A stretch of DNA of 64,000 nucleotides. Origin: CAIXSC01 sp046349915. Lineage in GTDB: Bacteria > Planctomycetota > Planctomycetia > Pirellulales > Pirellulaceae. Location of the stretch: the NCBI GenBank assembly GCA_046349915.1, contig JAXMBL010000003.1, positions 310,001 to 374,000 of the forward strand. The letters are read 5' to 3'. Below are positions 1-8,804 of this stretch, piece after piece. A model generated the notes under the pieces. The model was given only the letters and a program-made list of their open reading frames with translations. It ran no database searches and was not told the origin of the DNA. A program made the position numbers and the translations under genes. The stretch's first letter is position 1. Each line of letters starts with the position of its first letter.

Positions 1-668
1 ATCGCTCGTGTCGGGCAGAGCGATTTCAGCGGGCACTCGTCGCAACGCGGCTGGCGAGGCGTGCAGACCAAACTGCCCAACTCCATGAGCGCCTGATTGA
101 ATTGGCCGACAGATTGTCGAGGCAGGATGTCGGTCGCGAATGTCCAGAGAGTCTTCTGGGCCGCCGTCCGAGTGAGATCGGCGTCGAATGCGAGCAGGCG
201 GCTGTAGAGGCGTACCGTGTTCGCTTCCAGGATGGGGTGACGATCATCGTGCGCAATCGAGAGAATCGCTCCAGCCGTGTAACGACCGATCCCAGGCAAC
301 TCACGAGCGGCCTCGATGTCGCGTGGAAACTCTCCGCCATGCTCCGCGACAATGCGTTTCGCCGCCGCATGCAGATTTCTGGCCCTGCGGTAATAGCCCA
401 ATCCTTCCCAACGTCGTAGTACTTCGTGCTCTGGCGCCGCGGCGAGCGTTGCGGCGTCTGGAAACGCTGCGATAAAACGCTCGTAGTAGGGAATCACGGT
501 CGCAACTTGCGTCTGTTGCAGCATGATCTCGCTGACCCAGATCCGGTAGGGATCGCGAGTTTGACGCCAGGGGAGTTGGCGAGCATTTTGGCGGAACCAG
601 CGCATCAACAGTCGCCGTAACGCCGCCCGCGATTCCGTGGTCCAAACGCTGACTTGCGATTCGCTCAT
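1..668 (-). CDS. mutY: A/G-specific adenine glycosylase MutY (partial, C-terminus off window)
   Basis: Base-excision repair glycosylase that removes adenine mispaired with 8-oxoguanine. The 222 visible residues read MSESQVSVWTT at the start, then SEIMLQQTQV with the catalytic-type Glu near residue 47, the helix-hairpin-helix ELPGIGRYTAGA (about 123-134), and a C-x6-C-x2-C-x5-C iron-sulfur loop (Cys202, 209, 212, 218). The position normally held by the catalytic Asp reads PILEANTVRL, with Glu148. The ATG overlaps the stop of the upstream isomerase gene by four bases (ATGA), suggesting translational coupling. The frame is open to base 1, so the 8-oxoG-recognition NUDIX-like C-terminal domain lies outside the window. 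The family call is firm; the Glu substitution is seen directly. Confidence 0.93.
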   Translation of the reverse strand, partial: MSESQVSVWTTESRAALRRLLMRWFRQNARQLPWRQTRDPYRIWVSEIMLQQTQVATVIPYYERFIAAFPDAATLAAAPEHEVLRRWEGLGYYRRARNLHAAAKRIVAEHGGEFPRDIEAARELPGIGRYTAGAILSIAHDDRHPILEANTVRLYSRLLAFDADLTRTAAQKTLWTFATDILPRQSVGQFNQALMELGSLVCTPRQPRCDECPLKSLCPTRA

Positions 669-1759
669 GGCGCTGGGGATGCAGTGGCGGGCGCCACTTC
701 CTCGGTTCCGGGACGAAAGTGAGGCGTCGCGCCGGTGAACTCGACCTTCGCGCTGGTCCGTTCCTTGTCGGCCAGCCAGCGGAACAAGTACTGAGTGACC
801 GCTTTCTCCAACTCATCCCGCGAGTCGCTCCATTGACCTTGCCCCGGTTGAATCTCGAGGCACCGAATCAAATGCACTCCAAACGCGGACGCCACGGGTG
901 GACTAATCTGATCCTTCTCGAGCGCGAAGGCGGCTTTAGAAAACGATTCGGGCATTGGTTCTCGTCGGCCAATTAACCCAATGTCCCCGCCTTGAGCGGC
1001 GGTGGGGGCCGCCGAGTGTTGTTTGGCGGCCGCTTCAAACGTCAGTTCGCCCGCGACGATTTTCTCACGCAGTTGCTTTGCCTTGTCAAGCGTCTCCGTC
1101 CACCCAGCCTTGTCTGCCTCGCCCTTACCATCGACATCGCCCGCGGCGCGCGGCTTCAGCAAGATATGAGCAACTCGCACTCGCGATCCATCAAACTCGC
1201 GGCGATGCTGTTCAAAATATCGAGCTAGGTTCTCGTCCGAAAGATATCGTTCCAAATATCGCCCCCAACTGAGTCGCCAAGTAATTTGATGTCGAAGGCC
1301 TGACTCGTCGATCCCCTGACCTCGCAGGTATTCTTCGAGCGGAATCTTGCGCGGCTCGAGTTGCTTGACGAGTCGCTGGACCATGACGTCGACTTCGCGC
1401 GGATCGGCGGCGACTTTGGTGCGGCTGAGGTTGCGCAGGATGAGCCTACGGTCGATCAGTTGTGCGAGCGCCTGGGCTTGCAGCAAGGCGGTGACATCGG
1501 GAGCGACGGCGTCCTCCGACAGCACTTTCGCGACTTCTTGATTCACCTCGGCTACCGAAATCGCTACGCCATCGACCATCGCGGCGGGACGCTTATCCAC
1601 CGGCGCGCTGGCCTTGGTCGAAGCCGGCGAGGGCTCGCTGGGCTTGGGAACTGCGATCGCCGATCGAGTCGGCTTTTTCGCGGGCGGCGAGGTGGACTGT
1701 GTCGGCTCGTGCGCCAAGAACGCCGCACCGCTCAACACAACGTGACAGACCCAATGCAT
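665..1759 (-). CDS. Secreted parvulin-type peptidyl-prolyl isomerase (SurA/PrsA-like)
   Basis: Predicted periplasmic foldase of 364 residues. It starts with a hydrophobic signal segment (MHWVCHVVLSGAAFLA), then a Pro/Ser/Lys-rich linker, a helical SurA-type region (about 60-185), and a parvulin rotamase domain (about 194-310) with VRVAHILLK, GGDIGLIGR and FGVHLI motifs. I start at 1759, not the in-frame ATG at 1771, because GGATGGAG lies six bases before it and the signal peptide then begins properly. The upstream secreted-protein gene ends 13 bases away and mutY overlaps the stop, so the three form one minus-strand operon. Whether it serves outer-membrane proteins is inference. Confidence 0.88.
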   Translation of the reverse strand: MHWVCHVVLSGAAFLAHEPTQSTSPPAKKPTRSAIAVPKPSEPSPASTKASAPVDKRPAAMVDGVAISVAEVNQEVAKVLSEDAVAPDVTALLQAQALAQLIDRRLILRNLSRTKVAADPREVDVMVQRLVKQLEPRKIPLEEYLRGQGIDESGLRHQITWRLSWGRYLERYLSDENLARYFEQHRREFDGSRVRVAHILLKPRAAGDVDGKGEADKAGWTETLDKAKQLREKIVAGELTFEAAAKQHSAAPTAAQGGDIGLIGRREPMPESFSKAAFALEKDQISPPVASAFGVHLIRCLEIQPGQGQWSDSRDELEKAVTQYLFRWLADKERTSAKVEFTGATPHFRPGTEEVAPATASPAP

Positions 1760-1772
1760 GACAGACTCCATC

Positions 1773-3158
1773 CTACGGAAGTTCGATGTCCTTCAGTTCA
1801 AATTCGACGGGCAGCTTAATGACTGCGACGGGGGTTGTGTACTGGAACTTGTAGCCCTTCAGTCCGTCCGGGACGACGAACTGGTACGAGACGCCCACCT
1901 GATCTTCTTCCTGCAGAGTTGCTTCCATGCCGACATTGTCGACCTTCTCGCCCTCGGCATCGATCAGGAAGGCTGGATTCTGATAGATCCAATCGCGGTG
2001 CGACTCCAGGGCATTGGCCGCCGCATCGAACTTAATTCGCATCCGCACTTCGAACAACTCTTGGTTCTTGCGCACTTGGTCCAATGTGACCGTGACTGCC
2101 GCCCGTCGATGTTCGACCGCCTTGGCCTTTTCGAGATCCGTGAATTCGAAGGTTTCAATTCGGCCGGGGGCCAACACCTGCAGCTTGCCTCGGAGAGAGC
2201 CAATTTTGCGCACGGTTCGATCGGGCAGTTGGAGCGGAATGTACATCTCCGTCCCCGAGGTGTCGCCATCGACCGGCACTTCAATTTCTCCCTCTCGCCC
2301 ATCGATTTCCAACTTTTCACCTTTGTCATCGAGGACGGTGAGTTCACTGAGCGCTTGAGTGATGACGATCGGTTGCAGACGCGGTTCCCAGGAGACATCC
2401 AGGAACATGCGGAGCGAGTGATTCTGGGGGCTGCGTAAGTCGCGAACCGCTTCCGCTCGAGTTCCTTCGAAGCGGAACATCCCGCTGTAGCTGCCTCGTC
2501 CCGCTCGGTCCACCTCCCCCTCGTCTCGCGCGACGATTGCCACCGTGCCTCGCTGACCGCTGAAGGCATAGGTGGTCAAGTCGCCTTGGTCGAGGATTGC
2601 GTCGAGCACTTCCCAGAAGGGTTTGTCTTGAAAGTCCCCCGTGATCTCGACCTCACGCGCCTCCTGATTGAATTCGGCCCGATAATCCAGCAGACGATTG
2701 CCAGTCTGTTTCTCGAGCGAAGCGAGTGCAGCGGCCAGTGACAACGGCCCCTTCAGCGTCACACGTGCGGGCCGCGTCGCCGACTCGGCTAACGCAGTCT
2801 CCAGTCGTCGTCGCACGCGAGTGAGCCGTTCCTTGACCTCGGCAGGCGTCTGGCGAGTGATGTTGGGGAGCATTTCGAGGATCGACGGGCCCAAGCCGAT
2901 CAACTCCTGCTCGGCCGTCTCGCGTTTGGCGAGTTGGTTATCGTCGAGTTGACGAACGAGTCGGGCGACGGTCGCTTTGAGTTCCGCGGGCGTTTTGGCT
3001 TTGGACTCGGCGGCTTTCTGATCGCCTTGAGTGGGGGCTTTTTCTTTCGCTTGGGTCGCCACCGAGTTCTTATTGTCAGTGGTTGCACCTTGAGCGGTCG
3101 CCGAATCGTTCGTTTGACTGAGGGTCAAGCCAATGACGAGAAGCCAAGTCGCCGCCAT
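1773..3158 (-). CDS. Secreted protein of unknown function, 461 aa
   Basis: I do not recognise a named family. The N-terminus MAATWLLVIGLTLSQ is a plausible signal peptide. A Lys/Ala/Glu/Gln-rich linker follows (about 20-60), then a helical stretch with Leu/Arg heptads (about 60-125). The rest is mostly predicted beta, with alternating hydrophobic residues and no Cys clusters or catalytic signature. GGGAG lies nine bases before the ATG. It is first in an operon with a secreted foldase and mutY. The layout (secreted, coiled N-terminus, beta-rich body) resembles planctomycete-specific envelope proteins, but that is inference only. Confidence 0.75.
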   Translation of the reverse strand: MAATWLLVIGLTLSQTNDSATAQGATTDNKNSVATQAKEKAPTQGDQKAAESKAKTPAELKATVARLVRQLDDNQLAKRETAEQELIGLGPSILEMLPNITRQTPAEVKERLTRVRRRLETALAESATRPARVTLKGPLSLAAALASLEKQTGNRLLDYRAEFNQEAREVEITGDFQDKPFWEVLDAILDQGDLTTYAFSGQRGTVAIVARDEGEVDRAGRGSYSGMFRFEGTRAEAVRDLRSPQNHSLRMFLDVSWEPRLQPIVITQALSELTVLDDKGEKLEIDGREGEIEVPVDGDTSGTEMYIPLQLPDRTVRKIGSLRGKLQVLAPGRIETFEFTDLEKAKAVEHRRAAVTVTLDQVRKNQELFEVRMRIKFDAAANALESHRDWIYQNPAFLIDAEGEKVDNVGMEATLQEEDQVGVSYQFVVPDGLKGYKFQYTTPVAVIKLPVEFELKDIELP

Positions 3159-3357
3159 GAAGAGGTCTCCCAGAACAAACGCTTACGGAAAAGTTATGTA
3201 AGGCGAGGGCTCTTGGCGCCGGTGGCCATTCCACCGCAGTTCCAGCGTAAAATCGCGGCCCGCCTCTGGTCTAGATTCTAGGCGTGTCGAGGCATGGCTG
3301 CGAGATGCCGGCGGTCAGGCCTTGACGTTTCGCCTTGGCGCTCGTTTTCTGAAGAGT

Positions 3358-5292
3358 ATGCAGACCGTCGAACTCCCCTCGTTTATATCCAAAACACTCG
3401 ATCCACAACATTTTTTCCACACCCACGGCTCGCGGGTGCGTCTGGAGTCGGTTGCCTCGGAGACTGTCCCCTGGGAATTGTTTCGCGGCCACTTGCTCGA
3501 CGCCAATCGAACTCGCGAACGACGGGCGTTCGTCGCTTGGCATGTGTGGTTTGAAGACACGCCGCAGGGGGCAAGCCACCCCGAATTCGTGGAGCCCGCC
3601 GCGCCGGTCGCCTCGGTTCGCTGGGATCAGGCGGCGGAACGGTTGCATGTCACTCGCAACTTGTTGTCTCGCGGTTGGGAAGCTTATGAGTCGCGGCCTG
3701 GCGTGATTGAGACTCGACCTGTCTTGCGTTGGCTGCCCGAACTGATCGCGACCCTGGATGTCTCACCGTCGAACCTCGCGGAGCGAACCGCGGAGCGATG
3801 GGTGGCCGAATTACAGGCGTGCGTAGCCCAAGCTTGGTACGGAGTGAGTCGCCTGCCGATCACATCGGTCGAGTCGCCTCACCCACTGTTCTCGATGGGG
3901 CGTATGGCTTATCTGCCCGATGCGGCCACTGCTTCCTCGGCCACCGAATACTCGGCAGCGACTCCTCGTCAGCTTGCTCGACTCGCATGGTCCCACCCCG
4001 AACATCCCGACGCCGCTCGACGCCTAGAGGCGGCTCTGCGAGCCGCCGGTCCAGGGGAAGTCGCTGGGTGGTTCGAGTCGCTTGAAGCGGACTCTACCTT
4101 GCGGGCCGCTCGCGCCCGGCTGATCCAAAACCTCTTCCACCACGTGTCGCTCTCACCGTTTACCCAGTTCACCGAGCGTTGGATCGAACTCTTGGCCGCG
4201 GCCGATGCTCCGCATCAGTTGGGTGAGGAGTCGGTGGTGGATCTACTCGCGTATATGCTCCGTCACCTGATCCGCCACTTGTCGGCGTACGACTTGGTGA
4301 CCTTCCATAGCTTTGGCGCGAATTACCCCGACGCCTTATGGCTCGATCGATTGCTGCGTGAACTGCTGGTTCGGCTGGAACACCAGCACACGTTATTCCT
4401 CGAAGATCCGCTGGCCAGTCCCGCCGAGAATCGACGACGTCGCCTGCGTCGCAGAGCTCTACGGCACGCTTGGCTGGTGCGAAAGGCCTATGAAGGCCAT
4501 CGAGTGCCCGATGCGCCGACTTCGCGGGGTGAGCATCAACGAGTCATGCCGGGCGAATGGTCGATGGTGCCCGAAGAACAGATCACTCAACCCACGGCTC
4601 GCCGTAAACGCCTCTTCGAGCATTCGCCCACCGACCAGCTTTTTACCCCGCGCGCCCTTGAGGTGCTTGATGCCGCCGTCGCGGACTTGGCCTTGCCCGA
4701 CGAGTTGATCGAGATGGGGGCCGCGACGTTCCTAGACCGTCCCCTAGGGATTTTCAAACAGAATGGGGAGGTCGATCGAACTCCATTGTTAGCCTACGAT
4801 GCAGCTAGTCGGTCGCTTGTTGCGACTCGATTGGCCGAGGTGCGCCGGTCGGGGATTGGTAGCCGACACGTCGATCCCGAGGTCTGGGATGCGCTGGTGG
4901 ATGCCTTGCCAATCGAAGGAGTGTCGGCGGCCGATTTGCCCGGTGATCCTCGTCCCGGCGTCATCATGCTGGAAGACGCTCGTCACGCTCGCCCCGACTT
5001 CGTCGTGCGAGCGATCTTGCCAGGGTCGCTTCGTCGTCTGGCCGATACCCCCGGATTGTGGACCGACGATCAGCGTCGAGCGATCACGAACTGGGGACGT
5101 GAAATGTCGCCGCAGTTGTTGGTGAGAACCGCGAACGCCGATGCGGCTCGAGCAGGTAAACCTTGGCTGACCTTGTACGATTCCGTGGGACGTCCTAAGG
5201 CCAAGTTGGCCCTCCCGCGCGCTGGCGATCCGGCTTACGCGGAATCGCACGGCGTGGAGTATCTGAGGGAGGGGATGCAGTGGGTTAGCTAG
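3358..5292 (+). CDS. Conserved-looking cytoplasmic protein of unknown function, 644 aa
   Basis: No family recognised. The protein is soluble with no signal peptide or membrane segment. It is rich in Arg, Ala, Leu and Trp, and has an Arg-dense stretch around residues 360-385 (NRRRRLRRRALRHAW). Codon use matches the neighbouring housekeeping genes and the frame is open over 1.9 kb, so it is a real gene. I place the start at ATG 3358 (MQTVELPSF). An upstream TTG at 3322 would add 12 residues, and neither has a convincing ribosome binding site. It is divergent from the 461-aa secreted-protein operon and ends next to a GACGGACT hairpin. Confidence 0.72.
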   Translation: MQTVELPSFISKTLDPQHFFHTHGSRVRLESVASETVPWELFRGHLLDANRTRERRAFVAWHVWFEDTPQGASHPEFVEPAAPVASVRWDQAAERLHVTRNLLSRGWEAYESRPGVIETRPVLRWLPELIATLDVSPSNLAERTAERWVAELQACVAQAWYGVSRLPITSVESPHPLFSMGRMAYLPDAATASSATEYSAATPRQLARLAWSHPEHPDAARRLEAALRAAGPGEVAGWFESLEADSTLRAARARLIQNLFHHVSLSPFTQFTERWIELLAAADAPHQLGEESVVDLLAYMLRHLIRHLSAYDLVTFHSFGANYPDALWLDRLLRELLVRLEHQHTLFLEDPLASPAENRRRRLRRRALRHAWLVRKAYEGHRVPDAPTSRGEHQRVMPGEWSMVPEEQITQPTARRKRLFEHSPTDQLFTPRALEVLDAAVADLALPDELIEMGAATFLDRPLGIFKQNGEVDRTPLLAYDAASRSLVATRLAEVRRSGIGSRHVDPEVWDALVDALPIEGVSAADLPGDPRPGVIMLEDARHARPDFVVRAILPGSLRRLADTPGLWTDDQRRAITNWGREMSPQLLVRTANADAARAGKPWLTLYDSVGRPKAKLALPRAGDPAYAESHGVEYLREGMQWVS

Positions 5293-5305
5293 CGCGAATC
5301 ATGGA

Positions 5306-5330
5306 GCGACGGACTGGAAGTCCGTCGTAC
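5306..5330. repeat. GACGGACT palindromic repeat (family 1)
   Basis: Perfect 8-bp inverted repeat GACGGACT-gga-AGTCCGTC followed by GTAC. It sits 14 bases after the stop of the 644-aa gene. This is the type copy of a dispersed REP-like family with about a dozen solitary copies here and six more inside the array at 59269. Placement just past gene ends suggests an effect on 3-prime ends of transcripts, but no T-run follows. Confidence 0.85.
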
Positions 5331-5337
5331 AAGTGTC

Positions 5338-5440
5338 GTAGCCATCTCGCTTCGCGAGATGATCAGCTGTATCGCGTACTCGTACCGCTTCCATTTTGGC
5401 CACGGAAGGACGCGGAACCGCTGCGCGTCACGGAAACGGA
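5338..5440 (+). repeat. Composite dispersed element, copy A
   Basis: Begins with the hairpin CATCTCGC-tt-GCGAGATG inside a GTAGCC...ATCAGC frame. About 20-35 bases later it runs into GGCCACGGAAGGACGCGGAA and a further CACGGAAACGG. The same order and spacing recur at 6838-6930 and, inverted, at 44264-44358. No open frame is convincing inside it. Confidence 0.65.
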
Positions 5441-5503
5441 TGAGACAGGGGGGATCTTGAGGAGCAGGTACTTTGCTGGCATGGCCCCCCCTGTCGTGAC
5501 TCG

Positions 5504-5565
5504 AGCGACGGACTAGGAAGTCCGTCGTACGGGAGGAGGATCGACGGACTGGAAGTCCGTCGTAC
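5504..5565. repeat. Two GACGGACT hairpins (family 1) after the channel gene
   Basis: Two copies lie at 5504-5530 (loop varied to agga, so AGTCCGTC is preceded by one extra base) and 5541-5565 (canonical). They fill the end of the convergent gap. The second ends four bases before the stop of the channel-like gene on the minus strand. Confidence 0.8.
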
Positions 5566-5568
5566 GCG

Positions 5569-6693
5569 CTAGCCTTTGGCCGCGATGGGAATAAGCACGT
5601 TGACGATCACCGCGCCAATTCCAAAGGTCCAGACTGACCACTTGTCGAACTTCTTCGAGATCTCTTCTTGATCCAAGATGTCGTAGAGGTAGAGAGAAAT
5701 GGTCGACTGAACGATGGTCAAGAAGATCGTCGCCATCGCCAAACCGTTGATGATGTCCGCCAGCGTCATGACTCCCGTATCGGGAATTAACGACGAGGTG
5801 ACGTAGGTGTTGGCCATCGAGGCAAAGAAGGCGCCAACGCCCAGACCGAAGCGAGGATCAACATCGGTCGGCTTGATAAAGAACGCCGCCATGGCGACCG
5901 CGATCGATGCAAACAGTCCCTGGAACAACTTGAAGAAGAAGCCCCAGCCATCACGCTGGATCCAGACGCCGTAGCGGAACTGCGACCTAATCGAACGATT
6001 ACCGGATGCCATGCGCGGATCGCCCAAGGAGGTCTTATACAGGTGAGGCTTCTCGACCGCCTTGGTTTTAATCACTTTGAACGCGGGAATTTTCACTCGT
6101 GAACTGATCGCGCTATTGGCTTCGTCCGGCACCAAAATCACGTTGTTCCGCAAGGTCGAACCGAGTTCGATGTTGATCGTCAGCAAGTGCTCCTCAACGG
6201 GAAACCGAGTGACATCGAAGAACTTGGTGATGCGAGCCACGACGCGATAACGCTCGTACCGTTCGTCGTCAATCACAAACTCAGCTTCCTTCTGCTTCTC
6301 CTCGATCCAGCCATCGATCAACTGCATGTCCTCGCCGGGCTTGATATTGTCCCCTTTCCAGCGAAACCAGACGTAAAAGTCGACGGTCCAACCGGTTTCC
6401 TTGACCGACAACTCCACGATGCGATCGATGTACACCCCCATCTGCACTTCGATGGGATCGGCGTTGACCGCCAACTCGGCATCCCCCGGTTCAAGTCCTG
6501 ACTCCAACACCTCGGGATTCATCCGCTCTTCATGCCGCCGGTCCGCATCCGCGCGATTCGAGTACATCGCGGAACCAATCTGCAGGGCGGTGAATAGTAC
6601 GAGCCCACCCACTCCAATCGACCAGATGGCAATCAACGCATGGCTGGTACGGCGTTGAGCTCGATCGGTCTGGATCTCTGATTCGGTCGTCAT
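5569..6693 (-). CDS. Pentameric ligand-gated ion channel-like (Cys-loop family fold) membrane protein
   Basis: 374 residues. A hydrophobic helix (about 17-40) comes first, then an extracytoplasmic ligand-binding-domain-like region (about 80-240) starting MGVYIDRIVELS and containing DFYVWFRW. The segment FFDVTRFPVEEHLLTI (159-173) matches the Cys-loop consensus around the invariant Phe-Pro but has no cysteines, as in prokaryotic homologues. Four hydrophobic segments follow (about 250-272, 284-300, 308-336, 352-371), matching the four-helix channel domain. The N-terminal extra helix is unlike GLIC/ELIC, which carry a cleaved signal. Ligand, ion selectivity and actual channel activity cannot be read from sequence. 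It is monocistronic, between repeat blocks. Confidence 0.75.
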   Translation of the reverse strand: MTTESEIQTDRAQRRTSHALIAIWSIGVGGLVLFTALQIGSAMYSNRADADRRHEERMNPEVLESGLEPGDAELAVNADPIEVQMGVYIDRIVELSVKETGWTVDFYVWFRWKGDNIKPGEDMQLIDGWIEEKQKEAEFVIDDERYERYRVVARITKFFDVTRFPVEEHLLTINIELGSTLRNNVILVPDEANSAISSRVKIPAFKVIKTKAVEKPHLYKTSLGDPRMASGNRSIRSQFRYGVWIQRDGWGFFFKLFQGLFASIAVAMAAFFIKPTDVDPRFGLGVGAFFASMANTYVTSSLIPDTGVMTLADIINGLAMATIFLTIVQSTISLYLYDILDQEEISKKFDKWSVWTFGIGAVIVNVLIPIAAKG

Positions 6694-6837
6694 AGTCTAG
6701 GCGCTCCAGGGGGCTTGGAGTGTTGGCCACAGCGGGCCGTTGAGCTTGTTTGTTGGCACGATTGGAGCCACGGCGGGCTTTGGGGTCAACCCGAGGCACG
6801 GGGTAGAGCCTCGGACGGGGATTGGCCACGGAAGGAC

Positions 6838-6930
6838 GTAGCCATCTCGCTTTGCGAGATGAACAGCAGCACCGCGTACAACCGCCACCCCCAAGTTCGG
6901 CCACGGAACAACACGGGATTTCACGGAATT
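6838..6930 (+). repeat. Composite dispersed element, copy B
   Basis: GTAGCCATCTCGCTTTGCGA hairpin, then CCGCGTAC, then GGCCACGGAACAACACGGGA and TTTCACGGAATT, in the same order as copies A and C. One loop base differs (TTT rather than TTC). Confidence 0.65.
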
Positions 6931-6946
6931 AGGGGGGTGGGATTTT

Positions 6947-6971
6947 GTACGACGGACTTCTAGTCCGTCGA
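6947..6971. repeat. GACGGACT palindromic repeat (family 1)
   Basis: GTACGACGGACTTCTAGTCC followed by GTCG: 8-bp arms with loop tct, in the opposite orientation to the 5306 copy. It lies directly downstream of composite element copy B. Confidence 0.8.
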
Positions 6972-7240
6972 ATTGGGGGCTGAAGAACGAGGCAGCAGGC
7001 CTCGGGGGAGATTCTCGGTCACCGCAAGGACCTATCGCCTTGCCCAGTGTCCTTAAACTACCTCGCTTTAGCGACTTGAGCGAACCCAACTGTGAATCGC
7101 GAGATTTAGTCAAAGTCTACCGGTTCTTCCGTCGATAAGGGTTGTGACGATTCCAACGGCAGGAGCGAGAGACCATGGTAAGTGGTTGGCCTGTTGGAGG
7201 ATCGAGGCCCTGGAAGTGACTGACATCGGAGGTCGGGCAG

Positions 7241-7477
7241 ATGAAGGTGAAATCTTCGGCAAAGTGGCTGCATGCGGCTTTGTGCGGTTGTGGCTTGGCG
7301 GCTGCAATCACCGCGACCGGCTGCCAGGTGAGTGTAGGCGGCCAAACGCTCCCTAGCCCTTACTACCATACGGATGACGTTCAGTACTTCGCTCCGGGAC
7401 CTGAGTTCCCGTTGTCGAAGGAAGCTGCTGCCCAGAAGGCGTACAACGCCGAGCAGCGATTGCAGCAGACCCGCTAA
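7241..7477 (+). CDS. Small planctomycete-type lipoprotein, 78 aa
   Basis: A Lys-rich n-region and hydrophobic core (LHAALCGCGLAAAITA) end in TATGCQVS, a plausible lipobox with Cys near residue 28. The mature part is GGQTLPSPYY followed by DVQYFAPGPEF, then a short helical tail with KEAAAQKAYNAEQ. The GQTLPSPYY...DVQYF...GPEF core is one I associate with small conserved planctomycete envelope proteins of unknown role. GGAGG sits about eight to twelve bases before the ATG. It stands alone, upstream of but separated from the oxidoreductase gene. Confidence 0.75.
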   Translation: MKVKSSAKWLHAALCGCGLAAAITATGCQVSVGGQTLPSPYYHTDDVQYFAPGPEFPLSKEAAAQKAYNAEQRLQQTR

Positions 7478-7511
7478 ACGGCGGGAAGTCCGTGGCGGCG
7501 GGAGGCGCCTT

Positions 7512-7541
7512 GTAGCCTGCTCGCTTCGCGAGACGATCAGC
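7512..7541 (+). repeat. GTAGCC hairpin (family 2), solitary
   Basis: GTAGCCTGCTCGCTTCGCGA then GACGATCAGC: a tCTCGCttcGCGAGa-type stem. It matches only the first third of the composite element; the CACGGAA part is absent. It lies 34 bases after the lipoprotein stop. Confidence 0.65.
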
Positions 7542-7748
7542 CGTGCGGCAAACCCGCTCGGACTGTGAACGTGCATCGTCGCCTTGGGCGACGGCGGACG
7601 CTCGCAGTTCGAATTCTTCGTTGATCGACTGCTTTGTCGATCTCGCCGCTTGGGGCGACTCTGCGCGCCGTCTACACTACGGGTCCGTTGCGAACTGTCG
7701 ATGGCATCGCCCAATCGACTCGCCTCGGAACACCGGAGGTAAGCGGGT

Positions 7749-8789
7749 ATGCGCACAATCGGCATTGGGATGGTCGGCAGCGGCTTCATGGGGCTAACCT
7801 ACAGCGAGGTCGTGGCTCGACACGCTCAAGGTTGCCATCTGGCCGCCGTCCACGGCGGTCGACGCGCCTCGGCGTTGGCGGCCGAATACGGCGTGCCATC
7901 TGAAGCAACCATCGATTCCCTGTTGGCTCGCAGTGACATCGACGCGGTGGTGTTGGCGACGCCTGATCAAGATCGAGTCGAACTGACTCGTCGCGCCGCG
8001 GCGGCGGGCAAACACGTATTGGCCGAGAAGCCGATGGCGCCGACGGTGGCCGAGTGTGATGCCATGATCGAGGTGTGTCGAGCGGCCGGCGTAAACCTCG
8101 GTGTCGTCAAGACGGAGCGTTTCCGCAAGATCACTCGCCGAGCGAAACAACTGATCGACGACGGGACGCTAGGCCCCGTGCACATGATGCGGACAGTCTC
8201 CGCCTTTCCTCTCCCCTTAACGAAGCAGCTCTTTGACGAACGTCCCTGGATGGCCGACCCGCGCGGCGGTGGGCTCTTCATGGGCATGGCCACTCACAAC
8301 GCCGACTTCCTGCGCTGGTTGACAGGCCGCGACGCGGTGCGGGTGTTTGCTCAATCCACCACGTTCAGCGACATTGCGGCGCCAAACCTCTCGGTCATGG
8401 CACAGATCGAGTTCGCGGGTGGCATCATGGCTCAAATGTGGATCACCTCGGAATTGCCATCGCCCAGTTTGCCCAGCAGCGAGGTGCGATTTCAGGTATT
8501 TGGTCGGGACGCCATGATTGACCTGGAAAACTTCGAGTATCTTGATCTGGGACGCGGCGACAAATGGGAGAGAATCTACGAGCCTGAGCGGTTTGATTAC
8601 CTGAAGGAGCCTCGTTCGCCCATCCGCCTGTTTCCGCACATCGGCGTGATTCAAGAATTTGTCGACAGTATCCGTGAGCAACGTCCGCCTCGCATTGGCG
8701 GTGTGGAAGGTCGAGCGGCGGTGGAGATCTGCGAGGCGTGTTTACGATCGGCGCAGTCGGGACAGGCAGTCACGTTACCCCTGCCATAA
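7749..8789 (+). CDS. Gfo/Idh/MocA family NAD(P)-dependent oxidoreductase
   Basis: 346 residues. An N-terminal Rossmann fold has GMVGSGFMG (about 7-15) and the family lysine motif AEKPMAP (about 94-100), which carries the catalytic Lys. A C-terminal beta-sheet substrate domain includes GGGLFMGMATHNADFLRWL. GGAGG lies about ten bases before the ATG. Such enzymes oxidise or reduce sugars, inositols and related polyols; the exact substrate is not predictable. The MFS transporter gene starts 15 bases after the stop, so import and oxidation of one compound is a reasonable inference. Confidence 0.88.
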   Translation: MRTIGIGMVGSGFMGLTYSEVVARHAQGCHLAAVHGGRRASALAAEYGVPSEATIDSLLARSDIDAVVLATPDQDRVELTRRAAAAGKHVLAEKPMAPTVAECDAMIEVCRAAGVNLGVVKTERFRKITRRAKQLIDDGTLGPVHMMRTVSAFPLPLTKQLFDERPWMADPRGGGLFMGMATHNADFLRWLTGRDAVRVFAQSTTFSDIAAPNLSVMAQIEFAGGIMAQMWITSELPSPSLPSSEVRFQVFGRDAMIDLENFEYLDLGRGDKWERIYEPERFDYLKEPRSPIRLFPHIGVIQEFVDSIREQRPPRIGGVEGRAAVEICEACLRSAQSGQAVTLPLP

Positions 8790-8804
8790 CAAGGGAGTGT
8801 CGCT

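Larger units (their letters stand above)
6694..7240. other. Intergenic region with repeat blocks
   Basis: No gene seen over 547 bases. It holds composite element copy B (6838-6930), one family 1 hairpin (6947-6971), and at the right end the leader of the 78-aa lipoprotein gene, with GGAGG at about 7229-7233. The left 130 bases show no clear structure. Confidence 0.6.
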
